Source: an uncultured Verrucomicrobia subdivision 3 bacterium (GTDB taxonomy: Bacteria > Verrucomicrobiota > Verrucomicrobiia > Limisphaerales > UBA11358). From it: a stretch of 44,806 nucleotides of DNA. A model generated the notes under the pieces. That model searched no databases and was not told the DNA's origin. It saw nothing but the letters and a program-made list of their open reading frames with translations. Below, piece after piece: positions 7,349 through 17,810 of this stretch. The stretch spans positions 1-44,806 of the forward strand of contig CAIXFY010000072.1 in assembly GCA_903918885.1 (NCBI GenBank). Direction: 5' to 3'. Positions within the stretch are counted from its first letter, which is position 1, and every line of letters starts with the position of its first letter. The position numbers were made by a program, and so were the translations under genes.

Positions 7349-10300
7349 GGTTTTTCTTTCATCCGCAGCTCACGGAACTCATGCGTCCATTCATCCAGCC
7401 GACACGCCGCGCGGTAGTCACAATACTCGCAGGGCGTCTGGCCGCCCTTGCGATACGGATCCACTTCCGCAGCGCCGGTGAAAATCTTTTCACCGAGTCC
7501 GCGCAGCCGTTCCTCTACTCCGTCGAGCAGCCCGGTGAATTCCTTACAGGGAATCGCTTCCGCAGAGTTGGACGGCAATCCACCATCCTTGTTCAACCTA
7601 AAATTAAACTGATCGCCCTTGGTCACCTCACGCCGGTCAAACTTCCGCAGCTCGCCCGCGTCAAAGCGTCCGTTGTGACGATACGCCAGTTTTTTTGCGT
7701 CTGTGTCCGCCAGAATTTCCGCGCGCGAACCGCCGCTTTCAAATTTCCCGCGTAGGCTGACATAAAACGCGCCGGACGGAGTGATTTTGTCCGCGCCAAA
7801 AATACGGCTCGAGTTTTTCCAGTGCCGCAAAGCGCCGAGATACGCCAGCAATTGCAGTTGGATTCCGTTTTCGACCAGAAGCGGTTCCAGCTTTTTCCCG
7901 CCGGATTTGTAGTCCGTCACGACCGCCAACGCTTCGCCGGTAGCCGCCCGCGAGGACCGCCATAAGTCCACGCGGTCAATGCGCCCCTGCAACGCCAGCG
8001 TGCGGCCGCCGCCCAAGTCCAGCGCCCACGCGGGCGTCGCATCGTCGCGACCGCCAAAACCCAGTTCCGCCGCCGCCGGATCAAATTCATACTGGCTGTG
8101 CATCCAGCCGACGATGACCTCGACAAAATCCTGCAACGCCGCGGTCATTGCGCGGGCGGCGAACGCAGTCTCGGCGGAATCGCGAAACAAACCGTCGCGG
8201 TGCGATTCCATCTGCGCGGCGGCGATGGCGGCGATGCGCGCGCGCGCCTCCGCCGGCGTCAAATCGCGCCAGCGCTTGCCTTCGGCCTGCACTTGTTCGT
8301 GAAAAATCTTGAGCACATCGTGCTGAAAATTGCCGCGCTCGCGGGCGTCCAGCTCGAAAGTTTTCCGCTCGTTCGCGTGCAAGCCGACGCGCACAAAAAA
8401 CCGGAACGGACACGCGGCGAATTCCTCCAGCCGGCTGATGGAGGTTTTCAAAACCGGGCCGTAAATCTTTGCGGCCATCGCCGCCGAAAGATTTTCCTTT
8501 TCATCCGGCTCGTGCAATTGCCCGAGTTTTTCCGCCAGCAATTTCAGGCTGGGGATTTTCAGCAATCCGCTGTCGCCCGGAGTTTCCAGCAGTGGCTTGA
8601 CCAGTTCGCTGGCGTGTTCCGCCTCGTTCCAGTCTGGTGCGCCGGAAAAATCTTCCACCGCCAGCGCGGGGAAAATCCGCTGCAATTGCGCGATGAACGG
8701 CGACGGGTTCAGTGTTTTGCCATCGGCGTTCTGCCGGGCGAAAGTCAGCGCCAGCTTTTGATTCGCGCGCGTGCAGGCGATGTAGCCGAGGTAGCGTTCC
8801 CGGGAAATCTGGTCCAGCGGGCCGGCGCCAATCGCGGCATTTTGATTTTCCAATTCCTCGCGGTCACTGTTCATCAAAATCGCCGGCGCGGCGGGCGCGG
8901 CGGGGAAAATGGATTCGTTCACGCCCAACACGAGCGCGAATTTCAAATCGGGATTGCGCGCGCGATCCACCGCGCCAATCAACACTTCGTCCAGCGCTGG
9001 CGGAACGACGCCGACGGTCAGGTTGCCAAGGCCGGCTTCGAGAATCGGCAGCCAGTCGCGCAGCGGCAGCGCCTCGCGCGGAAACGCCAGCGCCAGATTT
9101 TCCAGCCACGAATTCATCTGCTGCCACACGGTCGCGTGGATTGCGGATTTTTCCTCATCGAGCGTCCAACTTTCCAGCGTGGTCTCCGCATCCAGCTCGC
9201 GCCACAAATCGCGCAGCGCAGCGGCAAGCTGTTCGCCGGTCGGCTGGAAATTGATTTTGGTGAACGCGGAATAAAAATTTTCAAACGGCGGGAAAATCTT
9301 TTCCCGCAGCCGCTCGGAATTTTCGTCCGGCAGCGGCTCGCGCCATTTTTTGCCGCGCCAGCCGAATTCCAGCGCGCGGTTTTCGAGGTCATCCAGCAGC
9401 TCTTCGCGCACGGTGCAAAAGCCGGCCTTGAGCGCGGCGAACCAGTCGTCGGCCCGCCAGTCGAACGCCACGGTGCGCAGCGCGTTGCGCGTCAACTCGG
9501 CGAGCGGGTGGTGCGCCACGCTTTCGCGGCGGTCGAGAAAGAACGGAATTTCGTAGCGGCGAAACACGCGGCACAGAACCTGATGATGCGTTTCCAGCGT
9601 GCGCACGAGCACGGCGCAATCGCGAAAACGATGGCCAGCGCGGACGAATTTCAAAATTTCGCGCGCGGCAAAAACGGCTTCGGCTTCGGGATCGGCACAG
9701 GCGGCAATCGAAATTTGGTTTGGGATTCGCGATTCGGGATTCGTGACCAGCGCCGTCCAAGATTCTTCGAGCAAATCCAAATCCGAATCCGGCGCAAAGC
9801 GGTTGGGGCCGGCGGCGCGTTCCAGCGGCCGGATTTTTTCAATGGTGCAACCGGGCACCGCGCCGATCAAATCGCGGCAGCGTTGAAAAGTTTTGCCGAT
9901 GGCGGACCAGACCGAAAGCCACGATTCCGGCGGCTCGGCATTTTTCAAACAGAAAGCCAGCGTCGCGTGCTGGCAAAACGGAATGACGGCGGTGAGCAAC
10001 GCCAATTCCTGCGGCGTCATTTCCGCAAAGCCATCGAGCCATAAGCACTCGATTTTGAATCTTGAATTCGGCTTTCCGGCTTCGGCTTTCAGCGCTTGCG
10101 TGGCGAAGTCCAGTAGGCAGTTGGCGTCCTGCAAACCGCGTTCGCGTAGCCAGTCCGCGTATTTTTCCGCAAGCAGCGCGAGATCGTGCAGTTTGTCACG
10201 CAGTTCGCGCCGCAGTTTTTCATCCGCCGCGAGCGCGCGGAGTTTGGCCGGGCCGAAGCGGTGCTGTTGCAATTCCGCGAGCAGCGTGCCGAGTTCCTGC

Positions 10301-10674
10301 GCGAAACCGGCGCGGCGTGCGCTACCGCGAAAAAGTTTCAGTTCGTCCGCGTGACGGCGAAGTAATGCGCGCAGCACCATCAATCGCCCTTCGGCGGAAA
10401 GAAGTTTTGGCGGCGCGAGTTGGAGTTCCTCGAATGCGAATTGTGCCAGCCGGTCGAAAGAAAAAATTCGCAGCCGCGTGAAGCCGGAAATTTCCCTACC
10501 GGAAAGCAACTGGCGTTCGATCTGGAAAGTAGCCTGTTTTGGCGCGAGCAGGACTAGCGGATCGCCGTCAGCGGCGGCGGCCAGCGCGGCACGCACTTCA
10601 GCGAGGCAGCGGAAAGTTTTTCCGCTGCCGGCGGGGCCGAGAAGGAAGCGCACTTGCACGGCGGAAGTTTTCAC
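7345..10674 (-). CDS. addB: AddB-like helicase/nuclease (PD-(D/E)XK, Fe-S)
   Basis: AddB works with AddA to process double-strand breaks before RecA loading. About 1,109 residues are read from GTG at 10674. A TTG at 10686 extends the frame into a low-complexity repeat and is less likely. Features are an N-terminal Walker A (LLGPAGSGKT, residues 11-20), a long UvrD/Rep-like body, and a RecB-type nuclease domain with VVTDYKSGGKKL. Four cysteines fit the AddB iron-sulfur cluster: one in EEFAACPFRFF and three in CEYCDYRAAC near the C-terminus. Two short patches (NPESRIPNQ; KPNSRFKIE) coincide with simple-repeat DNA. No addA is present in the window. Confidence 0.8.
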   Translation of the reverse strand: MKTSAVQVRFLLGPAGSGKTFRCLAEVRAALAAAADGDPLVLLAPKQATFQIERQLLSGREISGFTRLRIFSFDRLAQFAFEELQLAPPKLLSAEGRLMVLRALLRRHADELKLFRGSARRAGFAQELGTLLAELQQHRFGPAKLRALAADEKLRRELRDKLHDLALLAEKYADWLRERGLQDANCLLDFATQALKAEAGKPNSRFKIECLWLDGFAEMTPQELALLTAVIPFCQHATLAFCLKNAEPPESWLSVWSAIGKTFQRCRDLIGAVPGCTIEKIRPLERAAGPNRFAPDSDLDLLEESWTALVTNPESRIPNQISIAACADPEAEAVFAAREILKFVRAGHRFRDCAVLVRTLETHHQVLCRVFRRYEIPFFLDRRESVAHHPLAELTRNALRTVAFDWRADDWFAALKAGFCTVREELLDDLENRALEFGWRGKKWREPLPDENSERLREKIFPPFENFYSAFTKINFQPTGEQLAAALRDLWRELDAETTLESWTLDEEKSAIHATVWQQMNSWLENLALAFPREALPLRDWLPILEAGLGNLTVGVVPPALDEVLIGAVDRARNPDLKFALVLGVNESIFPAAPAAPAILMNSDREELENQNAAIGAGPLDQISRERYLGYIACTRANQKLALTFARQNADGKTLNPSPFIAQLQRIFPALAVEDFSGAPDWNEAEHASELVKPLLETPGDSGLLKIPSLKLLAEKLGQLHEPDEKENLSAAMAAKIYGPVLKTSISRLEEFAACPFRFFVRVGLHANERKTFELDARERGNFQHDVLKIFHEQVQAEGKRWRDLTPAEARARIAAIAAAQMESHRDGLFRDSAETAFAARAMTAALQDFVEVIVGWMHSQYEFDPAAAELGFGGRDDATPAWALDLGGGRTLALQGRIDRVDLWRSSRAATGEALAVVTDYKSGGKKLEPLLVENGIQLQLLAYLGALRHWKNSSRIFGADKITPSGAFYVSLRGKFESGGSRAEILADTDAKKLAYRHNGRFDAGELRKFDRREVTKGDQFNFRLNKDGGLPSNSAEAIPCKEFTGLLDGVEERLRGLGEKIFTGAAEVDPYRKGGQTPCEYCDYRAACRLDEWTHEFRELRMKEKP

Positions 10675-10697
10675 GCAAAGACGCAAAGGCGCAAAGG
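10671..10697. repeat. short GCAAAG tandem repeat
   Basis: Three near-identical units (ACGCAAAG, ACGCAAAGG, CGCAAAGG) overlap the 5' end of the addB-like gene. This type of ACGCAAAGACGCAAAGG motif is scattered between genes in many GC-rich bacteria. It makes the TTG start at 10686 doubtful. Confidence 0.6.
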
Positions 10698-10748
10698 AAT
10701 TTATTTCTCACCGGCATTCATTTCGTTAGGCTGCGTTCCGAACTGACG

Positions 10749-12230
10749 ATGAAAATCTCCATCAGCGAACTCATGGCGCGCAGCGGCGTGGCCTTCGGCA
10801 CAAGTGGCGCGCGCGGTCTGGCGACGGAAATGACTGACCTGGTCTGCTACGCCTACACGAAGGGCTTTTTGCAATATCTCGAAAGCATCGGCGAACTCAA
10901 GCGCGCCGGCGAGCGCGTCGCCGTTGGCGGTGATTTTCGACCCAGCACCGACCGCGTGATGGCCGCTGTCGCCCGTGCCGCCGCCGACATGAACTACGCG
11001 CCGGTGAATTGCGGCAAAGTGCCGTCGCCCGCCGTCGCACTGTTTGGGTTGGAAAATAATATTCCCGCCATCATGGTCACAGGCAGTCACATTCCCGACG
11101 ACCGCAACGGCATTAAATTCAACAAGGCCACCGGCGAAGTTTTGAAGGACGACGAAAAAGGCATGAGCAGCCAAATCGTCGAACTGGACGACGCGATATT
11201 CAATGCCATCGGTAATTTTGAGCAGCCGAAACCAGCGCCGGATGTTTCGCCCGTTGCCGGTGAAAATTATGTGATGCGCTACCTGAATTTTTTAAGCCAC
11301 GATGCGCTGAAAGGTTTGCGCGTCGGCGTTTACCAACATTCCGCCGTCGGTCGCGACGTGCTCGTGAAAATTCTGTCGCACCTCGGCGCGGAAGTAACGC
11401 CACTTGGCCGTTCGGAAAAATTCATTCCGGTGGACACCGAGGCGATCCGCCCCGAAGACGTGAAGTTGGCCCACGAATGGGCGGCGGCCGGCAAGTTTGA
11501 CGCGCTCGTTTCCGCCGATGGCGACAGTGACCGCCCACTCGTCAGCGATGAAAAAGGTGAATGGCTGCGCGGCGATGTGGCCGGGATTTTGTGCGCAAAA
11601 TTTCTCGCTGCCGATTCCATCAGCACGCCCGTGAGCTGCAACACCGCCGTGGAAAAATGCGGCTGGTTCCGCGAAATCCGCCGCACGCGCATCGGCTCGC
11701 CGTTCGTCATCGTCTCGATGAAACAAGCCACGGCGGCGGGCGCGCAACGCGTGGTCGGCTACGAGGCTAACGGCGGATTTTTGCTGAACTCGGACCTCGA
11801 GGCCGGCGGAAAATTTCTCCGCGCGCTGCCGACGCGCGACGCGGTGATTGTGATGCTCGGAATTTTGCTGCTGGCGAAATCACGGAAGAAAACAGTTTCA
11901 GAACTTGCCGCCGGTTTGCCGGCGCGGTTCACCGCGAGCGACCGGCTGAAAAATTTTGCGACGGACAAAAGTCAGGCGATTCTGGCGCGGTTCAGTTCCG
12001 GTTCTGAAGCCGCCGACAAAGCGGCGATTGAAAAAATGTTTGGCTCGATTTGCGGCGTTGCCACCGGCTTGAACCGCACCGATGGCCTACGCATAACCTT
12101 TGCCAACGAGGAAATCATCCACCTGCGTCCGTCCGGCAACGCGCCGGAGTTCCGCTGCTATGCGGAAGCCACCAGCGACGAGCGCGCGCGGGAAATCACG
12201 GCGCTGGCGCTGGCCAAAATCAGCGGGTGA
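10749..12230 (+). CDS. phosphohexomutase (phosphomannomutase/phosphoglucomutase)
   Basis: Enzymes of this alpha-D-phosphohexomutase family move phosphate between the 6 and 1 positions of mannose or glucose phosphate to feed nucleotide-sugar synthesis. The 493-residue protein has an N-terminal FGTSGARG, a phosphoserine loop TGSHIPDDRNG (Ser113, replacing the usual TASHNP), a metal loop DGDSDR (257-262), a sugar-binding loop GYEANGG, and the phosphate-binding RPSGNAPE (from 460). The specificity loop reads EANGG rather than GEXSGH, so mannose and glucose specificity cannot be separated. ATG at 10749 is chosen because the upstream extension is basic low-complexity shadow. It diverges from addB. 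Confidence 0.88.
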   Translation: MKISISELMARSGVAFGTSGARGLATEMTDLVCYAYTKGFLQYLESIGELKRAGERVAVGGDFRPSTDRVMAAVARAAADMNYAPVNCGKVPSPAVALFGLENNIPAIMVTGSHIPDDRNGIKFNKATGEVLKDDEKGMSSQIVELDDAIFNAIGNFEQPKPAPDVSPVAGENYVMRYLNFLSHDALKGLRVGVYQHSAVGRDVLVKILSHLGAEVTPLGRSEKFIPVDTEAIRPEDVKLAHEWAAAGKFDALVSADGDSDRPLVSDEKGEWLRGDVAGILCAKFLAADSISTPVSCNTAVEKCGWFREIRRTRIGSPFVIVSMKQATAAGAQRVVGYEANGGFLLNSDLEAGGKFLRALPTRDAVIVMLGILLLAKSRKKTVSELAAGLPARFTASDRLKNFATDKSQAILARFSSGSEAADKAAIEKMFGSICGVATGLNRTDGLRITFANEEIIHLRPSGNAPEFRCYAEATSDERAREITALALAKISG

Positions 12231-12326
12231 AATTTTTCATGGCTTCGTGGAATAGTCGCCCCACCGTTTCAGACTCGGTCAATTTCTGGCAGTAAAAATT
12301 GGCTTTTCCTTTTGGCGGATGTTTTC

Positions 12327-14957
12327 CTAGCTGAACAAATCCAGCTCCGGAGGCGGCGCGAGTTTTTTTAATTTCTCCCGATCCTGCTGGCGGCGCGGCT
12401 GGCGCACGTTGCCTTCCGGCGTGAGTTCGGATTCTTCCAAGTTACCGAGAATTTGTTTCGCGCGTTCCAAAACTTCCTTCGGCACGCCCGCCAGCCGCGC
12501 GACCTGGATGCCGTAACTTTTATCCGTGCCGCCCTCGACGATTTTGCGGAGAAAAACAATCTGGTCGTGCCGCTCGCGCACGGCGACGTTGAAATTTTTG
12601 ATGCGCGGCAGCCGCGCCGAAAGCTCGGTCAGTTCATGATAATGCGTGGCGAAAAGTGTTTTCGCGCCAACTTGATTGTGCAGAAATTCCACGATGCTCC
12701 ACGCGAGCGACAGGCCGTCGAACGTGCTCGTGCCGCGCCCGATTTCGTCCAGCACGATGAGGCTGCGCGCCGTGGCGTTGTTCAAAATATTCGCCGTCTC
12801 CGTCATCTCGACCATGAAGGTGGACTGGCCGCGCGACAAATCGTCGCTCGCACCGATGCGCGTGAAAATGCGGTCAACGAGATCAATCCGCGCTTCCGTC
12901 GCCGGCACAAAACTGCCCGTGTGCGCGAGCAGAGTGAGCAGCGCGACCTGCCGGATGTAAGTGGATTTGCCCGCCATGTTCGGCCCGGTGATCAGAGCGA
13001 TCTGGGGAATTTCGGATTTCGGATTTCGGATTTCGGATTTGTCCTTCGCGTCCGCAGATTTTTCAATCCACAATCCGCAATCCACAATCGCCAATCCAGT
13101 GTCATTCGGCACGAAGCGTTCCTCGACGAGCTGTTGTTCCAAAACCGGATGCCGGCCATCGCGGATTTGCAGCACGCCTTCATTGGCGACGTGCGGACGG
13201 CAGTAATTATGCAGCCGCGCGGTTTCCGCGAACGAGCCGAGCACATCCAATTGCGCCAGCGTGCTCGCGGTCTGCTGGATTTTCGGCAACTGGCCGAGGA
13301 CTTCTTCGCGCACGCGTTGGAACAATTCGTATTCCAGTTTCACGCTGCGTTCTTCCGCACCGAGGATTTTGCCTTCCATGTCCTTCAGCTCCGGCGTGAT
13401 GAACCGTTCGCCGTTCGCCACAGTCTGCTTGCGATGATAATGCGGCGGCACCTTGTCGAGATTGGATTTGGTGACCTCAATGTAATATCCAAAAACGGAG
13501 TTGAACCTCACTTTTAGCGAGGAAATGCCGGTGGCCGTGATTTCGTCCGCCTGCAGTTTGGCGATCCAATCCTTGCCGCTGCGTTGCGCGTTGCGGAGTT
13601 CGTCGAGCGCGGCGTCAAAGCCGTCGCGAATCATGCCGCCTTCCTTGATGGCCAACGGCGGCTCGTCCACGATGGCGCGGGAAATCAGCTCGACTAGGTC
13701 GGGCGATTCGGAGACTTGGCCATCGAGTTCGGAAATCAAGGTAGGGCGGTGCTGCTGCGCCGCCTCCGCGTCTTCACTCAACGAGGCAGAGCGGCAGCTC
13801 TGCCCTACCGTGCTCAAGGTTTGCTTCAACGCCGGAATTTGTTCGAGCGCGGTTCGCAGCGCAGCGAGGTCGCGCGCGTTGCCGCTGCCGGAACTCAAAC
13901 GACCGAGCGTGCGTTCCAAGTCGCGCACCTGCGCGAGTTGTTGGCGGAACGCGTCGAGGCCAAAGGAATTGTTGATGAAAGTCTCCACCGCATCCTGCCG
14001 CTGCCGGATTGGTTCCATCTTGGCGAGCGGTTGCGAAAGCCAGTTGCGCAGCAGCCGCGCGCCCATCGGCGTGACGGTCTTGTTGAGCGCGCCGTAAAGG
14101 CTGGCGTTGCGCGGGGCGTCGTGATGCTGCGGCTCGAGAATTTCCAGATGCCGCAGGGTAGTGTAGTCGAGCGTGAGAAAATCGCTGCGCTGATAAAACG
14201 AGATGCGCGTGAGATGCTTCACGTCGCGCCGCAGATTTTGCGTGAGATAATGCAGCGCGCCACCCGCCGCACCGATGGCAGCGGTCTTGTCCTTCAGGCC
14301 AAAGCCGTCGAGCGAGGCGACCTTGAACTGTTCCTTCACGGTGTAAAACGCGGTTTCCGGCGCGAACGTCCAGTCGTCGTAGCCGCTCAAAATCTGAAAT
14401 GCGCCGCGCAACAAATCGCGCAACGCCACCGCCTCGGTCGGGAAAATAATTTCAGCAGGGCGAAGACGCTCCAGCTCGGCAAGCAGCGCGGCATCGTTTT
14501 CGAGTTCCGTCGTCAGGAAATCGCCGGTGGTCAGATCCAGCAGCGCCAGGCCGAAACTTTTTCCCGACGGATAAACCGAAGCCAGGAAATTATTCCGCTC
14601 GGCGACCAGCATCCGTTCGTCGAAATGCGTGCCGGGCGAAAGGATTTGCGTGACCTCGCGGTTCACCAATTTGCCAGGTCGGGCTTCCTCGGTCTGATCA
14701 CAGATCGCCACCTTGCGACCGCTTTTCAAAATGCGGGCGATGTAGCCGTTGGCGGCGTGATGCGGCAGACCGCACATCGGCACGCCGTTACGCGCGGTGA
14801 GTGAAAGATTCAAAACTTGCGCGCCAGTTTGCGCGTCCTCAAAAAACATCTCGTAAAAATCGCCGAGGCGGAACAGCAGCAGCGCATCTTTCGGCAGTTC
14901 GCCTTTGATGCGGCGATACTGCGCCATCATCGGAGTGAGTTGGACTTCGGCGGACAT
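12327..14957 (-). CDS. mutS: DNA mismatch repair protein MutS
   Basis: MutS recognises mismatches and starts methyl-independent repair with MutL. The 876-residue protein starts at ATG 14957 with MSAEVQLTPMMAQY; a longer reading would overlap amt. It has the mismatch-binding motif GDFYEMFFEDA near the N-terminus, connector, lever and clamp, then Walker A TGPNMAGKST (657-666), Walker B with LIVLDEIGRGTST, and the HTH tail. Two stretches do not fit the family: about residues 383-406 are encoded by a palindromic repeat (13740-13809), and about 619-648, just before Walker A, by simple-repeat DNA with NPKSEIRNPKSEI-like residues. Both keep the frame, so the protein is probably functional. Confidence 0.95.
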   Translation of the reverse strand: MSAEVQLTPMMAQYRRIKGELPKDALLLFRLGDFYEMFFEDAQTGAQVLNLSLTARNGVPMCGLPHHAANGYIARILKSGRKVAICDQTEEARPGKLVNREVTQILSPGTHFDERMLVAERNNFLASVYPSGKSFGLALLDLTTGDFLTTELENDAALLAELERLRPAEIIFPTEAVALRDLLRGAFQILSGYDDWTFAPETAFYTVKEQFKVASLDGFGLKDKTAAIGAAGGALHYLTQNLRRDVKHLTRISFYQRSDFLTLDYTTLRHLEILEPQHHDAPRNASLYGALNKTVTPMGARLLRNWLSQPLAKMEPIRQRQDAVETFINNSFGLDAFRQQLAQVRDLERTLGRLSSGSGNARDLAALRTALEQIPALKQTLSTVGQSCRSASLSEDAEAAQQHRPTLISELDGQVSESPDLVELISRAIVDEPPLAIKEGGMIRDGFDAALDELRNAQRSGKDWIAKLQADEITATGISSLKVRFNSVFGYYIEVTKSNLDKVPPHYHRKQTVANGERFITPELKDMEGKILGAEERSVKLEYELFQRVREEVLGQLPKIQQTASTLAQLDVLGSFAETARLHNYCRPHVANEGVLQIRDGRHPVLEQQLVEERFVPNDTGLAIVDCGLWIEKSADAKDKSEIRNPKSEIPQIALITGPNMAGKSTYIRQVALLTLLAHTGSFVPATEARIDLVDRIFTRIGASDDLSRGQSTFMVEMTETANILNNATARSLIVLDEIGRGTSTFDGLSLAWSIVEFLHNQVGAKTLFATHYHELTELSARLPRIKNFNVAVRERHDQIVFLRKIVEGGTDKSYGIQVARLAGVPKEVLERAKQILGNLEESELTPEGNVRQPRRQQDREKLKKLAPPPELDLFS
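13012..13100. repeat. intragenic GGATTTC / CAATCC simple repeat in mutS
   Basis: Tandem GGATTTC units at about 13014-13040 are followed by CAATCCACAATCCGCAATCC-type units at 13067-13100. Read on the mutS strand they encode the unconserved IVDCGLWIEK and SEIRNPKSEIP stretch before the Walker A motif. No frameshift results. Confidence 0.75.
13740..13809. repeat. palindromic repeat, copy B, in frame inside mutS
   Basis: The ends are GGTAGGGC (13740-13747) and GCCCTACC (13802-13809), with an internal perfect hairpin GGCAGAGC-GGCA-GCTCTGCC next to the right end. It is the longest copy (70 bp). On the mutS strand it is read through without a stop and adds about 24 residues in the connector/lever region. 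Confidence 0.85.
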
Positions 14958-15056
14958 TCGGCGGGAAAAGTAAACGGATGCGCCAACAAAATCGAATAAG
15001 TTTTGCGCAAAGCCGGATATTGACACTGCGGCGCGGTTTTGTTGAACTTCGCCTCC

Positions 15057-16792
<1,736 letters not shown>

Positions 16793-16813
16793 TTTTTTAC
16801 CGGAGCAACTTCC

Positions 16814-16855
16814 AGCGTTGAAACGGTTCAAGCCGCTTCAACGCTTTTTATTTTT
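16814..16855 (+). terminator. intrinsic terminator of amt-glnK
   Basis: AGCGTTGAA (16814-16822) pairs perfectly with TTCAACGCT (16837-16845), followed by TTTTATTTTT. It lies 21 nt after the glnK stop and also faces the end of the convergent epimerase gene. Confidence 0.85.
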
Positions 16856-17739
16856 CAACCTTCGGCCGCCAGCCGCGCAATTTCTGACGCGTAACCCGCG
16901 CGGAAATCGGGAAAGCGGAATTCATATTTCAGCTCCGCGCGCAGCTTCGCGTTGCTCACGCGCTTGTTCGTCACGCCGCGCTTGCGCCAGACTTCGGCAT
17001 CCGCCGCGACTTTCGGTGGTAACGGCTGTTTCAATTCCGTTGCCAGCCAGGTAAAAAATTCCGCCTGACATGGCGGTGCATTGTCCGCCGCGTTGTAGAT
17101 TTCGGCGGGCGCGCCGCGTTCCAGCGCGGCGATGATGACGCCGATCAGATCGTCACGGTGAATCATGTTCAGCCAGCGCGAACCGTCGCCCTCGATGCGC
17201 GCCTCGCCGCGCAGGAACTGCTTGAACGAATGTCCGCGCGCCGGGCCGTAAATGCCGGCCACGCGTAGAATCACCACCGGGAATTTGCGTTCAGGCACGG
17301 CCGCCAGCAATAGTTTTTCCGTCTCCACCAAAACTTTCGCCGTCGCCGCTTCCGGTTCCGTCGGACTTTTTTCCGTCACGACCGCGCCGTCGTTTTGCGC
17401 GTAAACACTAGTGCTGCTGGTATAGACAAATTTTTTCAGCGGCGATTCCGCAAGCCACGCGAGCAGGTTCCGGTTGCCTTCGAGATAAACTTTCCGGTAA
17501 TCGTCCGCGCCGCCGCCGCCGGACGCGGTGCAGTTCGCCACCCAGTCAAAATCGCGCGGAAGATTTCTCAGCGAGTCCGGCCGGGTGACGTCCGCGTGGA
17601 GCGGCGTGATGCCGGCGGATTTTAATTCCGCTTCCGCCAGAACGCTGCGGCGCAGGCCAAAAACTTCGTGGCCTTGCCGAGCGAGTTCCGCGCCGAGCGG
17701 TAGGCCGACATATCCACAGCCGACAATCAAGATGCGCAT
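16855..17739 (-). CDS. NAD(P)-dependent epimerase/dehydratase-like SDR protein
   Basis: The protein has 294 residues from ATG at 17739, where a Rossmann start begins at once: MRILIVGCGYVGLPLG with GxGxxG at 7-12. An extended-SDR fold follows, with FVYTSSTSVYAQ (104-115), ILRVAGIYGP, and a C-terminal substrate region. The classic YxxxK pair is not clear (Tyr113 is present, but the expected lysine position reads TAK). Together with the short length this resembles the YeeZ-like group, whose substrates are poorly known. A sugar-nucleotide or other NAD-linked reaction is likely but unspecified. It lies downstream of ppx on the same strand. Confidence 0.75.
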   Translation of the reverse strand: MRILIVGCGYVGLPLGAELARQGHEVFGLRRSVLAEAELKSAGITPLHADVTRPDSLRNLPRDFDWVANCTASGGGGADDYRKVYLEGNRNLLAWLAESPLKKFVYTSSTSVYAQNDGAVVTEKSPTEPEAATAKVLVETEKLLLAAVPERKFPVVILRVAGIYGPARGHSFKQFLRGEARIEGDGSRWLNMIHRDDLIGVIIAALERGAPAEIYNAADNAPPCQAEFFTWLATELKQPLPPKVAADAEVWRKRGVTNKRVSNAKLRAELKYEFRFPDFRAGYASEIARLAAEG

Positions 17740-17750
17740 GCAGCCAATTA

Positions 17751-17810
17751 AATAAGGAAAACAGGAACGCAGGAACAAAAATCGTTTCCTGAATTCCTGC
17801 TTTCCTTATT
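17751..17810. repeat. long imperfect palindrome
   Basis: AATAAGGAAA-a-CAGGAA (17751-17767) pairs with TTCCTG-c-TTTCCTTATT (17794-17810), 16 of 17 positions, and inner GGAAC/GTTTCC bases can extend the stem. The right arm contains the TAA stop of the Ppx/GppA gene. A truncated arm-like sequence, CTTCTGCTTTCCTCATTC, is seen at 26459-26476 upstream of obgE. Confidence 0.7.

Noticed and set aside
8098-10044. 648-codon plus-strand ORF opposite the AddB-like gene
   Set aside because: No motif is present and the composition is typical of antisense frames. The minus-strand frame has Walker A, nuclease and iron-sulfur motifs.
4579-10674. Defence island built from RecQ and the AddB-like nuclease
   Set aside because: Both look like housekeeping repair genes mixed with metabolism. 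No restriction, CBASS, retron or other defence partner is seen.
13012-13808. Intein or intron inside mutS
   Set aside because: Both inserts are short, repeat-derived and lack splicing motifs or a homing endonuclease.
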